DNA of 64,000 nt from Paractinoplanes atraurantiacus (GCF_900215205.1 NZ_OBDY01000019.1:62001-126000), one strand, 5' to 3'; positions 8,564 through 16,747 are shown, numbered from the stretch's first letter. Numbers and translations are program-made. The notes: generated by a model from the sequence alone, not told the origin.

Positions 8564-8998
8564 ATGGACGTGTTCTCCCGTACGTTCCTCCCCGCCGCCG
8601 CCGAGGCCGGTGTCGCCATCCCGACCGTGAGCCGGCACATGCCGATCTTCCGCCGGTGCATCGAGCCGGACGAGAAAACCGTGCTGGTCAGCCGATGTCT
8701 GCGGCCGGACGCGCCGATGGCCGGCGAGTTCATGCTGGTGCTGACATATCGCCGCCTGGTGGTGACCCAGGAGACGAAGGTGCTGCACCGGCTGAAGTTG
8801 CATCTCAACACCAACCTGAGGCATCTCAGCAACGTCTCGTGGCAGCCGGAGCCGCAGCGCTCCACTGTGGATGTGACGGCCACCGCGGTCGACGGGGTGC
8901 GAGAGCGCTTCCGCATGCGGCTGAGCAGCCCGAAGGCCGTAATCCACTTCGACAAGCTGCTCCAGAACGTGTTCCGGCCACGCGCCATCGCGGCTTGA
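8564..8998 (+). CDS. conserved hypothetical protein (144 aa)
   Basis: A soluble 144-residue protein without signal peptide or membrane segment. I do not recognise the family. The sequence reads as real protein with good codon usage: an N-terminal helix MDVFSRTFLPAAAEAG, a strand-rich middle EFMLVLTYRRLVVTQETKVLHRLKLHLNTNLRHL resembling the strand pattern of PH-like folds, and a basic C terminus FDKLLQNVFRPRAIAA. It is divergent from the PH-domain gene at 8515, which may hint at a functional pair. The end of the gene is followed within 33 bases by a 15-bp tandem repeat array. Confidence 0.7.
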   Translation: MDVFSRTFLPAAAEAGVAIPTVSRHMPIFRRCIEPDEKTVLVSRCLRPDAPMAGEFMLVLTYRRLVVTQETKVLHRLKLHLNTNLRHLSNVSWQPEPQRSTVDVTATAVDGVRERFRMRLSSPKAVIHFDKLLQNVFRPRAIAA

Positions 8999-9030
8999 GG
9001 GCTCGCAGGATCGCGGCGACGAAGCGCGCG

Positions 9031-9129
9031 GTCGCGGCCCGGAGCGTCGCGGCCCCGAGCGTCGCGGCCCCGAGCGTCGCGGCTCCGAGCGTCGCGGCCC
9101 CGAGCGTCGCGGCCCCGAGCGTCGCGGCT
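9031..9129. repeat. 15-bp tandem repeat array (about 6.6 copies)
   Basis: The unit GTCGCGGCCCCGAGC occurs from 9031 to 9129 with single-base differences in the first and fourth copies. The array fills the gap between two convergent genes and its last partial copy ends on the stop codon of the transketolase C-terminal gene (TAA at 9131-9129). It is a perfect multiple of three and open on both strands, but no gene needs it. Confidence 0.95.
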
Positions 9130-9995
9130 TAGAGGAATGCGCTGATCGAGGCGCGCAATCCGGCCGCGTCCAAACCGTGCGCTCTCGCGTGGTCGCGCCA
9201 ACTGCCGTACCGCCGTACCTCCGCCCGGCCCACGCCCAGATGCAGCGCGCGATGCGGCAGGCCCGTCAGGGCCGCGCTGACCGCCGCCGCCGAGGTTCCC
9301 GCCAGGTAGGGCTCGACCATGATCACCTCATGCTCGGTGAGGGCGCGCAGGCCGTCCGCGTCGAGCGGGCGTGGCGTGTTCGTGTAGGCCACGGTGACGT
9401 CCATGCCGCGGGTCGCCTCCAGCACTGGATCGAGCAGCGGCCCGACCGCCACGACCAGCGGGCCGCCAAGCCTGAGGGTTATGAGGCGATTTGCCGCAGT
9501 GTGCGCCTGGCGATTCTCCTGCATGCCGAGCCGCACATAGACCCGATCATCGTGCCGCGCGGCGTCCCGCAACAGCGCCGGCACCTCGTCGCGGTGACCC
9601 GGCACGTGCACGGTCCAGCCGTCGAGCGTGTCCAGCAGCGCCACGTCGCCCGGCGACTGGTGCGTGTAGCCCTCGGCCGCCGCGTCGTAGGAGCCGCCGA
9701 TGCTGACCAGCACCGCGCCCACGTCCTGATGACCGAGGTCCAACTTCACTTGCTCGTACGCCCGGTCGATGAGAAACGGGGCATACGAGTGCACGAACGG
9801 CCGCATCCCGGTCAGCGCCAGCCCACCGGCGACACCGGTCATGAGCTGCTCCCGGATGCCGACGTTGATCACGCGGTCGGGGTGGCGGCGCCGGGCCGGG
9901 TCGAAGGGCTCGGCCGAGATGTCGGCCAGCACCAGGGCGGTGCGCGGGTCGTCGGCCAGCAGTTGCGTGGTGGTGTCGATGAACGTTTGCCGCAT
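9129..9995 (-). CDS. transketolase, C-terminal subunit
   Basis: A 288-residue protein corresponding to the pyrimidine-binding and C-terminal domains of transketolase. The N-terminal half has ALVLADIS and NVGIREQLMTGVAGGLALTG, in which the glutamate of G-I-R-E-Q is the residue that activates the thiamine diphosphate ring in this superfamily; the C-terminal half shows the regulatory-domain fold. It starts 3 bases after the stop of the N-terminal subunit gene, so the two are one translational unit. Split transketolases occur in central and in secondary metabolism; the sugar substrate here is unknown. The stop codon lies on a 15-bp repeat. Confidence 0.88.
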   Translation of the reverse strand: MRQTFIDTTTQLLADDPRTALVLADISAEPFDPARRRHPDRVINVGIREQLMTGVAGGLALTGMRPFVHSYAPFLIDRAYEQVKLDLGHQDVGAVLVSIGGSYDAAAEGYTHQSPGDVALLDTLDGWTVHVPGHRDEVPALLRDAARHDDRVYVRLGMQENRQAHTAANRLITLRLGGPLVVAVGPLLDPVLEATRGMDVTVAYTNTPRPLDADGLRALTEHEVIMVEPYLAGTSAAAVSAALTGLPHRALHLGVGRAEVRRYGSWRDHARAHGLDAAGLRASISAFL

Positions 9996-9998
9996 TTC

Positions 9999-10679
9999 TC
10001 AGCTCCCCTTCTTCTCGACGGTCGCGATGACCAGATTCGGGCGGTCGTGCGTGTTCTGAAGGGCGCACTCGATCTCGCCGTGGTCGTGCCCGTCGACGAT
10101 CGCGACGTCCCATCCGACGAACCGGGCGGCGATCCCGCCCGGCCAGCCGTGTGTGGCCGACTGGTTGTCGATCACGATGGCGGTCAGCGGCAGGCGGGTC
10201 GCACCGGCGTACGCGATGGCCTCGTGGTTGGAGCCCTCGTCCAGCTCGGCGTCGCCGACCAGCACGAAGGTCCGGGTGTCCTGGAAGCCCTGCGCCCGCA
10301 GGCCGAGCGCGGTGCCGACGGCCAGACCGAGCCCGTGCCCGAGTGAGCCGGTGCCGACCTCGACGCCCGGGATCCGCACGCGGTCCGGGTGGTGGCCGAG
10401 CGGGCTGTCCCATCCACCGAGGTCGTCGAGCGCCGACTCCGGGATGAAGCCCTTGGCCGCCAGCACGGCGTAGTAGGCGGCCGGCCCGTGCCCCTTGGAG
10501 AGCAGGAACCGGTCGCGGCCGGGATCGTCGGCAGTCTCCGGGGAAACTCTCAGGACCCGGTCGTAGAGGACCCAGAGCACGTCGAGCGTCGAGTGTGCGC
10601 TCGGCGCGTGCTTCTCGTCGCCGGTCAGCCGCCGCAACAGCGGACGGAGCCGGTCGGTGTGCATCGCGGTGACTGTCAT
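9999..10679 (-). CDS. transketolase, N-terminal subunit
   Basis: A 226-residue thiamine-diphosphate-binding half of a split transketolase. Family landmarks are LLSKGHGPAAYYAVLA, SLGHGLGLAVGTAL and the cofactor motif GDAELDEGSNHEA (usual form GDGExxEGxxWEA; here the second glycine is alanine). It transfers two-carbon ketol units together with the C-terminal subunit downstream. I chose ATG 10679 over the longer GTG 10706 because the latter lies inside the palindromic operator at 10694-10713. The gene faces soxR, which suggests redox-dependent expression. No other pentose-phosphate gene is nearby. Confidence 0.85.
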   Translation of the reverse strand: MTVTAMHTDRLRPLLRRLTGDEKHAPSAHSTLDVLWVLYDRVLRVSPETADDPGRDRFLLSKGHGPAAYYAVLAAKGFIPESALDDLGGWDSPLGHHPDRVRIPGVEVGTGSLGHGLGLAVGTALGLRAQGFQDTRTFVLVGDAELDEGSNHEAIAYAGATRLPLTAIVIDNQSATHGWPGGIAARFVGWDVAIVDGHDHGEIECALQNTHDRPNLVIATVEKKGS

Positions 10680-10693
10680 GAGGATAGGCTGCA

Positions 10694-10713
10694 AGTTGAA
10701 GTTCACTTCAACT
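10694..10713. promoter_or_regulatory. perfect 20-bp palindrome, candidate SoxR operator
   Basis: AGTTGAAGTTCACTTCAACT reads the same on both strands. It lies between the divergent transketolase operon (ATG 10679) and soxR (ATG 10725), starting 15 bases from the first and ending 11 bases from the second. MerR-family activators such as SoxR bind palindromes of this type placed in the promoter spacer, and TTGAAGT-type arms are similar to known actinobacterial SoxR sites. The site probably controls both directions. Confidence 0.75.
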
Positions 10714-10724
10714 CAAGGACCCTC

Positions 10725-11165
10725 ATGGAGACCCTGACCATAGGCGACTTCGCGGCCCGCAGCGGCGTGGCGCCCTCGGCCCTGCGCTACTACGAGCGCG
10801 AGGGCCTGATCCGCTCCACCCGCACCGGCGGCAACCAGCGCCGCTACGACCGCGCCGAGCTGAGGCGGGTCGCCTTCATCCGCATCGCCCAGCAGGTCGG
10901 CGTCTCGCTGGAGGAGATAAGAACGGCTTTGGCCGATCTCCCGGAGAACAGGACACCCACCAAAGCGGACTGGGCCAAGCTGTCCGCGCACTGGCGCCAC
11001 CGCCTGGACGAGAAGATCGCCTTGATGGAGCGCCTCCGCGACCAGCTGACCGGCTGCATCGGCTGCGGTTGCCTCTCCCTGCACCGCTGCAAGCTCATCA
11101 ACCCGGGCGACCGCTTCGCCTCCGACGGCACCGGCCCCCAGGTCCTGCTGAACCCCGCCCCGTAA
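10725..11165 (+). CDS. soxR: redox-sensitive transcriptional activator SoxR
   Basis: A 146-residue MerR-family regulator. The N-terminal winged helix-turn-helix (IGDFAARSGVAPSALRYYEREGLI) is followed by a dimerisation helix and the [2Fe-2S] cluster loop C111-I-G-C114-G-C116-L-S-L-H-R-C122, the SoxR hallmark. Oxidation of the cluster by redox-active compounds switches on target promoters. In streptomycetes SoxR responds to endogenous redox-active antibiotics rather than mounting a general superoxide response. The start ATG at 10725 lies just after the palindrome at 10694-10713. The divergent neighbour is the split transketolase, an unusual direct target if the operator is used. Confidence 0.95.
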   Translation: METLTIGDFAARSGVAPSALRYYEREGLIRSTRTGGNQRRYDRAELRRVAFIRIAQQVGVSLEEIRTALADLPENRTPTKADWAKLSAHWRHRLDEKIALMERLRDQLTGCIGCGCLSLHRCKLINPGDRFASDGTGPQVLLNPAP

Positions 11166-11259
11166 CGATCCCGGCGCCCACTTCCGAGTGACCCGTCTGC
11201 ACGCCGTGCCCTCTCGACACCACTATCCCTGTGGACACGAACGAGAGGGGTACGCGGAC

Positions 11260-11451
11260 ATGACGACGCCGTCACCCGACCCGCTGCCGTTGCGCTGGGC
11301 GACGATCCTGACCATCGCGGCATTGGCGGGCCTGGTCATCGGGATGTTGACCTTCGCCCAGTCGGCCGCCTGGCCGGCAGCGCTGCTGGCGGCGCTGGGA
11401 GCCGCCGGGGTGACCGTCCCGGTCGCCCACCAATTGCTGGCCCGCACGTGA
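11260..11451 (+). CDS. small two-helix membrane protein upstream of ECF sigma factor
   Basis: A 63-residue protein beginning MTTPSPDPLPLRW with two predicted transmembrane helices: ATILTIAALAGLVIGMLTFA (about residues 15-34) and AAWPAALLAALGAAGVTVPVAH. GAGAGGGG precedes the ATG at 11260. Its stop overlaps the GTG of the sigma factor gene (GTGA), so translation is coupled. Function is unknown; a membrane partner of the sigma factor is a position-based guess. It is too small to carry a usual anti-sigma domain. Confidence 0.7.
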   Translation: MTTPSPDPLPLRWATILTIAALAGLVIGMLTFAQSAAWPAALLAALGAAGVTVPVAHQLLART

Positions 11452-11969
11452 GCACCTGGTCCGCCGAGCCCTCCACCGCCTGGTCGGAATCATCGGTAGC
11501 GGCCCGCGACACCGAGTTCAGCCTGTTCTACGAGGACGAGTTCGCGCGGCTGGTGGCGTTCTTGATCGTGCAGGGCGCGGCCCCGTGCCTGGCGGCCGAC
11601 GTCGCCCAGGAGGCGATGATCGCCGTCTACCGCGAGTGGGACGTCGTGGAATGGCCGAAGACCTGGGTACGGCGCGTCGCCCAGCGCCAGTGGTGGCGGA
11701 TGCGGGAGCGCGCCACCCAGGAGATCCCCTACGACGATCTGCCCGAGGCGAGCGGCCTGCTGCCCCCGGCCGAGGCCGAGGCGATCCTCACCCATCACGA
11801 GTTCCTCACCGAGATCGCGGCCCTGTCCCCTCAGCAGAGAGCGGTCCTGGCCTGGACCTACGACGGCTACCGCCCAACGGAGATCGCCCCACTGCTGAAC
11901 ATGAACCCGGCCACGGTGCGAACGACCCTGCGCGACGCCCGCGCGGCCATCCAGAGCCGGCGCACATGA
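11448..11969 (+). CDS. ECF-type RNA polymerase sigma factor
   Basis: A 173-residue sigma-70 family protein. Region 2 is recognisable in FSLFYEDEFARLVAFLIVQG and DVAQEAMIAVYREW; region 4 is LSPQQRAVLAWTYDGYRPTEIAPLLNMNPATVRTTL (quoted in parts), the helix-turn-helix that reads the -35 element. It is translationally coupled on both sides: GTGA with the small membrane protein and ATGA with the 382-aa protein downstream. No classic zinc-binding anti-sigma factor is present; either neighbour might control it. The promoter specificity cannot be predicted from this sequence alone. Confidence 0.88.
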   Translation: MSTWSAEPSTAWSESSVAARDTEFSLFYEDEFARLVAFLIVQGAAPCLAADVAQEAMIAVYREWDVVEWPKTWVRRVAQRQWWRMRERATQEIPYDDLPEASGLLPPAEAEAILTHHEFLTEIAALSPQQRAVLAWTYDGYRPTEIAPLLNMNPATVRTTLRDARAAIQSRRT

Positions 11970-13114
11970 TCGAGTACGAGGCCCTGACGGCCACCCTCAG
12001 CGCCCGGCTACGCGCCCGGGTGGGCCTGGCCGCCATCCTCGGAGACCGGCCACCCCCAGCGTCTGACAGCGATGTGGAGCACGTCGCGCTGGTCACCAAT
12101 CTTCGCGAATCGCTCACCTCCGGCCTGGCCGCGATCTTCGACACCCACAGCGATATCTCGGCCCTGCGGGGCAGCCTCGCTCGCGAGACGAAGATCGACC
12201 GCGGCCTGACCGCCATCCTGGCAACAGCGAAGCCGGAAACATCATTGGACGAGCACGTGGTCGCGCTTCGCGGCGCGGCTCCACGACAGCGACTGGAGTT
12301 GCGCAAGGGCGATGTTGCATATGCCGTGCGCAATGCGTGCCAGATGCTGGTCACGCTCACCGAAGTCCTCGATTTCGTCCCTATCGGACGGTCCGCGCCC
12401 GCCAACCCGCTGGACCTGCTCCCGGACATTCTCACCCAGCAGCAGAGTCGCATCGCGGACGCGACGGCGTCGCTGGCGGCCGCGTCCGGTGAACCACGAC
12501 GGTTGACGGCCTTCACCAAGTCACTTCTTGAAGCGCTCCGGTCTCGAACCCCTCCGGAGCAGAACCTCGAGGATGCTGTCGACGTTCGGATACGGGCATA
12601 CGAGGAACGTCCAGGGCGGGAGACGCCCGAGGAACCCTTCACGCTGCGGTCCAGTTCGAGATTCTCACAGAGCATCGTCGCCGGGGCGGGCGGCGGGGGC
12701 GTCAACTTCACGAAGAAGACCCGGCTACCGGAGGATCATCTGAGGCGGGCGTCCGAACTGGTGCAGGCGGTTGCCGACGAGGTGGGAGACGTCTGCGACG
12801 AGTTGCACTCGTCTCCGGCGCGAGCACCTCGGGAGCTCCGGGAACGGTGCCACGTTGCGGCATCGCAGCTGTCCGGGACGTTGGAAAAACTGTGGGAGGC
12901 GCTGTCGGACTTCCAGGGTGCGGATCTGAGCGGTGTGACGATCGGGCTCGACCATCTCGACGGGGTGCGGTGGTCGGACGGCACGGCTCCGGCGGGGGCC
13001 ACCGCGTGGCCCTCGGCGCTGCGGAAGCAGGTCGAGAGGCACTCGGCGGCCGTCGACGGGATGCCGGGGGCGTTCGAGGTCCGCTTCGGGGTCCCGCTGC
13101 CGGCGGGACGGTGA
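11966..13114 (+). CDS. unknown 382-aa protein coupled to an ECF sigma factor
   Basis: I do not recognise a named family. The protein is soluble, mostly helical, and has visible internal structure: three short repeats near the N terminus (RVGLAAILGD, SGLAAIFDTH, RGLTAILATA), a central arginine-rich helical region, a Gly-rich hinge AGAGGGGVNF near residue 235, and a C-terminal segment with FQGADLSGVTIG followed by LDGVRWSDGT, WPSALRKQVERHS and GAFEVRFG. That C-terminal pattern (GVRWS..T.WP ... V...S ... G.FEVR) resembles tails I remember on various actinobacterial signalling or conflict proteins. The ATG overlaps the sigma factor stop (ATGA), implying a shared role. Confidence 0.75.
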   Translation: MIEYEALTATLSARLRARVGLAAILGDRPPPASDSDVEHVALVTNLRESLTSGLAAIFDTHSDISALRGSLARETKIDRGLTAILATAKPETSLDEHVVALRGAAPRQRLELRKGDVAYAVRNACQMLVTLTEVLDFVPIGRSAPANPLDLLPDILTQQQSRIADATASLAAASGEPRRLTAFTKSLLEALRSRTPPEQNLEDAVDVRIRAYEERPGRETPEEPFTLRSSSRFSQSIVAGAGGGGVNFTKKTRLPEDHLRRASELVQAVADEVGDVCDELHSSPARAPRELRERCHVAASQLSGTLEKLWEALSDFQGADLSGVTIGLDHLDGVRWSDGTAPAGATAWPSALRKQVERHSAAVDGMPGAFEVRFGVPLPAGR

Positions 13115-13143
13115 ATGAGGTCGCGCCTTGCTGACCCCGTGGA

Positions 13144-14643
13144 TCAAACGCGGACCGGGACGGCTGACGAGACGCCCAGCAGGGTGCCCTTGTCGTCGAG
13201 GGCCTCCGCCACCACGTACTCGGGAGTGCCCGGCACCGTCAGCGTGGTCTCGAAGCCGGACCGGGGCGCCTCGATCGTGCCGCCGGTGAGCACGTCGGGC
13301 TGGGTGCCCCAGCGGGCCCGCCAACTCGCTACCTTCGTGGCGCCGTTCCAGCTGGCCGAGACGATCACGTTGCCGCCGTCGGGGCGCAGGCCTAGCGCCG
13401 GGCGGTCGAGCGGCTCGGCGGTCCATTCGGCCTTGTAGGCGCGGTACGACTGGTTGTCGAGCGGAATGTGGCCGGCCAGCCGCACCGAGCCGTCCGCGTC
13501 ATGTTCGGTGAAGTGCGGCATCTGACCCCAGCCGATGAACGAGCCGCCGTCGGCCAGTTCGCGGAAGTTGCCCTGCGTCGGCGCCGAGATCTTGTCGGGA
13601 TGCAGGTATTCCGCGACGAAGGCGGTTGTCTTGGCGTCCTCATCCACTGTGAACACCACACCGCGCGAGTAGTCGCGGACCTTGGTCACCCCGGCGCCGT
13701 TGTCGAAGACGCTCCACGAGCCGTCCCGCCGCTGCCGGAAGTCGTGCTGCCAGGCGAAACTGGTCCGCTCGTCGACAGCGATGTCGGACTTCTTGCCGCC
13801 GAGCCGCCAGCGGACGGCGCCGGTCCTCCGGTCGATCTTGTAGACGGCCCAGGTGTGCCGGGCCGAGATGATCAGATCGCCGTCGGCGGCCAGGCCCACC
13901 GAGTTGGCGTGGAAGTAGTCGTAGGGCAGGTGGGCCGAGTCGCCCTGCGGCAGCGGTGCGTACGACTCGTCCACGCCCACGTGGTCGCTGGACCGCCACT
14001 CGAACAGCTTCCGCCCGGTGGCGATGTCGATCTCCTGGAGCACGCCGTCGTGCAGCACCCCGTCCTTCGGGCCACCGATCGACGTCAGGTCGTACGCCTT
14101 CGGGTCGTACACCCAGAAAAGCGCCGTGTCCTGTGGGGTGATGATCAGGTCGTGTTGGTCGGCCTGCTCGGTGCCGGCCGCGCGGACGCGGGTGATCTCC
14201 CGGTACGACCGGTCGGCGATCACGAATTCACCCTGGCCGACCCCTTGGCCGCCGGTGCCGCCGATCGTGCCCTCCCACCAGGTCAGCACCGGCTGCTTGC
14301 GATATTGCTGCACCTTGAAGTCGATCGACACGGTGGCCGGCGGCGGCGTCTGCCGGAACCAGACCGGCGAGCCGGCCTGGTCGACCATCAGCGGTCCCCA
14401 CAGGCTGGAGCCGGAGGCCGGGCTGAAGAGCAGGTAGCCCGGCGCCGTCCCGGACGCCGGCGTCGTGATCGTGACGTCGGCGATGTTCTGGAAGTCGGGC
14501 CGGGAGGAGTATTTCGGCGTGGTCGCGGCGGCCGGTGCGGGCGCGGCGGCGGGCGTGCCGATCGCGTAGCCGAAGCCGCCGCCGGCGACTCCGGTGAGCG
14601 CGGCCGCGCCCGCGCCGATCAGGAGGTTTCTGCGGGTCGTCAC
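13144..14643 (-). CDS. arylsulfotransferase family protein, Tat-exported
   Basis: A 499-residue protein beginning with a twin-arginine signal (TTRRNLLIGAGAAALTGVAG), so it is probably exported folded. The rest fits the arylsulfotransferase-like propeller family (PF05935/PF14269): QADQHDLIITPQDTALFWVY, LPYDYFHANSVGLAADGDLI and SFAWQHDFRQRRDGSWSVFD supply the histidines expected around the active site or propeller centre. Members transfer sulfate between phenolic compounds, although many actinobacterial homologues are uncharacterised. Its neighbour upstream on the same strand is a GT4 glycosyltransferase 30 bases away, suggesting a joint envelope or glycan role (inference). Confidence 0.82.
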   Translation of the reverse strand: MTTRRNLLIGAGAAALTGVAGGGFGYAIGTPAAAPAPAAATTPKYSSRPDFQNIADVTITTPASGTAPGYLLFSPASGSSLWGPLMVDQAGSPVWFRQTPPPATVSIDFKVQQYRKQPVLTWWEGTIGGTGGQGVGQGEFVIADRSYREITRVRAAGTEQADQHDLIITPQDTALFWVYDPKAYDLTSIGGPKDGVLHDGVLQEIDIATGRKLFEWRSSDHVGVDESYAPLPQGDSAHLPYDYFHANSVGLAADGDLIISARHTWAVYKIDRRTGAVRWRLGGKKSDIAVDERTSFAWQHDFRQRRDGSWSVFDNGAGVTKVRDYSRGVVFTVDEDAKTTAFVAEYLHPDKISAPTQGNFRELADGGSFIGWGQMPHFTEHDADGSVRLAGHIPLDNQSYRAYKAEWTAEPLDRPALGLRPDGGNVIVSASWNGATKVASWRARWGTQPDVLTGGTIEAPRSGFETTLTVPGTPEYVVAEALDDKGTLLGVSSAVPVRV

Positions 14644-14673
14644 CGACCGAGCCTTCCCCGGCCGGCGCGCTTT

Positions 14674-15846
14674 CTACCTCGGCGAGCGCTCGGAGTTCGC
14701 TGAGAGTCCGGCGTAGATCTCCAGGAGCCGGGCGGTGAGCACGTCGGGGTGGAAGTGGTGCAGATAGCGCTCGCGGGCCGCCCGGGCCCGGCCCGGCGCC
14801 TCGTCGCGGGCCAGCGGCAGGGCGGCCGCGATCGCCTCCGGCTCGGGCGGCACGACCCAGCCGGTGTCGCCGACGAGGTAGGGGATGCCGCCGACCTGGG
14901 TGCCCAGCACCGGCCGGCCGGCCGACAGCGCCTCCAGGATCACCGTCGGGAGGACGTCGTTCCAGGTCGGCGTCGCGATCACCACCGCCGAGGCGCGGCG
15001 CGCGGCCTCCATGCCCGATTTGTCCAAAATACCGAGATATTCGACGTCGCCACGGGCAGCTGCCACGGTTTCGGCCAAGGGGCGCAACTCGCCGTCCCCG
15101 GCGATGCGCAGCGTGCCGAGCGACCCGTCCGGGTGCCGCTGCCACGCGTCGAGCAGCAAACCCAGGCCCTTCTCGGGGGAAAGTCGGGCCCCATAGAGAA
15201 AGCCCGAACCCAGCGGCTCCGGCTCGCCCGGGTCGGGCAGGCCGTTCGGCTTGATCACGATCCGGTCGTCCGCGATGCCGTAGTCGCGCAGGTGGGCGGC
15301 GATCCGGTCGGTGAGCGCGATGTACCGGTCGACCGAGCGCCACGTCGGCCGGTGCACGGCCAGCGTGGTCGCCATCAGCGCGCTCTGCGCCGACGAACCC
15401 CGGTAGCACTTGTGCTGCACGGCCGGCCAGCCAATGATCTTGCCCCGGCAGTCCTGGCAGTTGTGCCCGTCGCGGAAGTACAGCCCGGACGAGCAGACCT
15501 GGCGATAGTTGTGCACGGTCTGCACCACCGGCACCCCGTGCTTGTGCGCGGTCCGGACGACCCAGGGCGAGAGCAGGGGGTACGGGTTGTGCAGATGGAG
15601 CACATCCGGCCGTTCCGCCTCGAGGAGCTGGGACAGGTCCCGCTGGGCGGCCCGCCCGTAGATCGGCGACAGGGGCAGCAGCGCCTTCTCGGCCAGCGGC
15701 AGGTCACCGATCGAGTCGGAGCTGCGCTGGAAGGGGATCACCTCGGCCCCCGCCGCGCGGAGCTGGGCGATCTCGGTGTCCACGATGACGTTCTCACCGG
15801 ACGGCATCGCTTCTCGATACCGGTTGTGCGCAACGACGACCTTCAC
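14674..15846 (-). CDS. glycosyltransferase family 4 protein
   Basis: A 390-residue GT-B fold glycosyltransferase. The acceptor domain begins MKVVVAHNRYREAMPSGENVIVDTEIAQL, and the donor domain shows GARLSPEKGLGLLLDAW and the E-x7-E region PTVILEALSAGRPVLGTQVGG, all standard for retaining GT4 enzymes. A cysteine-rich insertion (CSSGLYFRDGHNCQDCRGK, residues about 117-135) is common in GT4 proteins that act on envelope polysaccharides. It is likely cotranscribed with the arylsulfotransferase and diverges from the Fpg/Nei gene at 15872, only 25 bases away. Sugar specificity is unknown. Confidence 0.9.
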   Translation of the reverse strand: MKVVVAHNRYREAMPSGENVIVDTEIAQLRAAGAEVIPFQRSSDSIGDLPLAEKALLPLSPIYGRAAQRDLSQLLEAERPDVLHLHNPYPLLSPWVVRTAHKHGVPVVQTVHNYRQVCSSGLYFRDGHNCQDCRGKIIGWPAVQHKCYRGSSAQSALMATTLAVHRPTWRSVDRYIALTDRIAAHLRDYGIADDRIVIKPNGLPDPGEPEPLGSGFLYGARLSPEKGLGLLLDAWQRHPDGSLGTLRIAGDGELRPLAETVAAARGDVEYLGILDKSGMEAARRASAVVIATPTWNDVLPTVILEALSAGRPVLGTQVGGIPYLVGDTGWVVPPEPEAIAAALPLARDEAPGRARAARERYLHHFHPDVLTARLLEIYAGLSANSERSPR

Positions 15847-15871
15847 GCCCGGAAACGCTACCGTTGACCCT

Positions 15872-16747
15872 GTGCCCGAACTTCCTGAGGTCGAGGCGCT
15901 CGCGGCCTATCTGCGCGAGCGCGCGGTCGGCCACACCGTGCAGCGCTTCGAGGTCTCGTCGTTCAGCGCCCTGAAGACGTACGACCCGCCCGCCACCGCC
16001 GTCAACGGCCTAAAGATCATCTCGGCCGGACGGCAGGGCAAGTTCCTCGACATCGGGCTGGGTCCAGAGGATGAGCGTCCCGAGATCCATCTGGTGATCC
16101 ACCTGGCTCGCGCCGGCTGGCTGCACTACCGCGACGCCTTCAAGTCGCCGGCCCCGCTCAAGCCCGGCAGTGGGCCCATCGCCCTTCGGGTACGCCTCGA
16201 CGACGGCTCCGGCTTCGACCTGACCGAGGCCGGCACCCAGAAGTCGCTCGCGGCCTACCTGGTGCGCGACCCGGCCGAGGTGCCCGGCGTGTCGCGGCTC
16301 GGCCCCGACGCGCTCGCCGTCTCGCGCGACGAGTTCGCCGAGCGCCTCCGCGGGCGCAACGGCCAGGTCAAGGGCGTGCTCGTCGACCAGGAGGTGCTCG
16401 CCGGCATCGGCAACGCCTACTCCGACGAGATCCTGCACGTGGCGAAGATGTCGCCGTTCGCGCTCACCGGCAAGCTGACCGACGAGCAGATCGACACGCT
16501 CTACGCGGCGATGCGCGAGGTCGAGACCGACGCCGTCGCCCGTTCGGTGGGGCAGAGGGCGGCCGAACTCAAGGGCGAGAAGAGGGCCGGCATGCGGGTA
16601 CACACTCGCACGGGGCTGCCCTGCCCGGTCTGCGGCGACACGGTGCGGGAGGTGTCGTTCGCCGACAAGAGCCTCCAGTACTGTGCGACCTGCCAGACCG
16701 GAGGCAAGCCTCTCGCCGACCGACGCCTGTCCAAGTTGATCCGTTAG
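15872..16747 (+). CDS. Fpg/Nei family DNA glycosylase
   Basis: A 291-residue base-excision-repair glycosylase/AP lyase. The mature N terminus P-E-L-P-E-V-E provides the catalytic proline and glutamate, and the helix-two-turn-helix GQVKGVLVDQEVLAGIGNAY is intact. The C-terminal zinc finger has four cysteines (CPVC and CATC), but the segment FADKSLQYCATCQ lacks the arginine normally seen in the GRxT/YCPxCQ hairpin of Fpg. The GTG at 15872 was chosen because it places proline second. The change in the finger suggests altered lesion preference (inference). Promoter shared with the divergent GT4 gene. Confidence 0.92.
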   Translation: MPELPEVEALAAYLRERAVGHTVQRFEVSSFSALKTYDPPATAVNGLKIISAGRQGKFLDIGLGPEDERPEIHLVIHLARAGWLHYRDAFKSPAPLKPGSGPIALRVRLDDGSGFDLTEAGTQKSLAAYLVRDPAEVPGVSRLGPDALAVSRDEFAERLRGRNGQVKGVLVDQEVLAGIGNAYSDEILHVAKMSPFALTGKLTDEQIDTLYAAMREVETDAVARSVGQRAAELKGEKRAGMRVHTRTGLPCPVCGDTVREVSFADKSLQYCATCQTGGKPLADRRLSKLIR

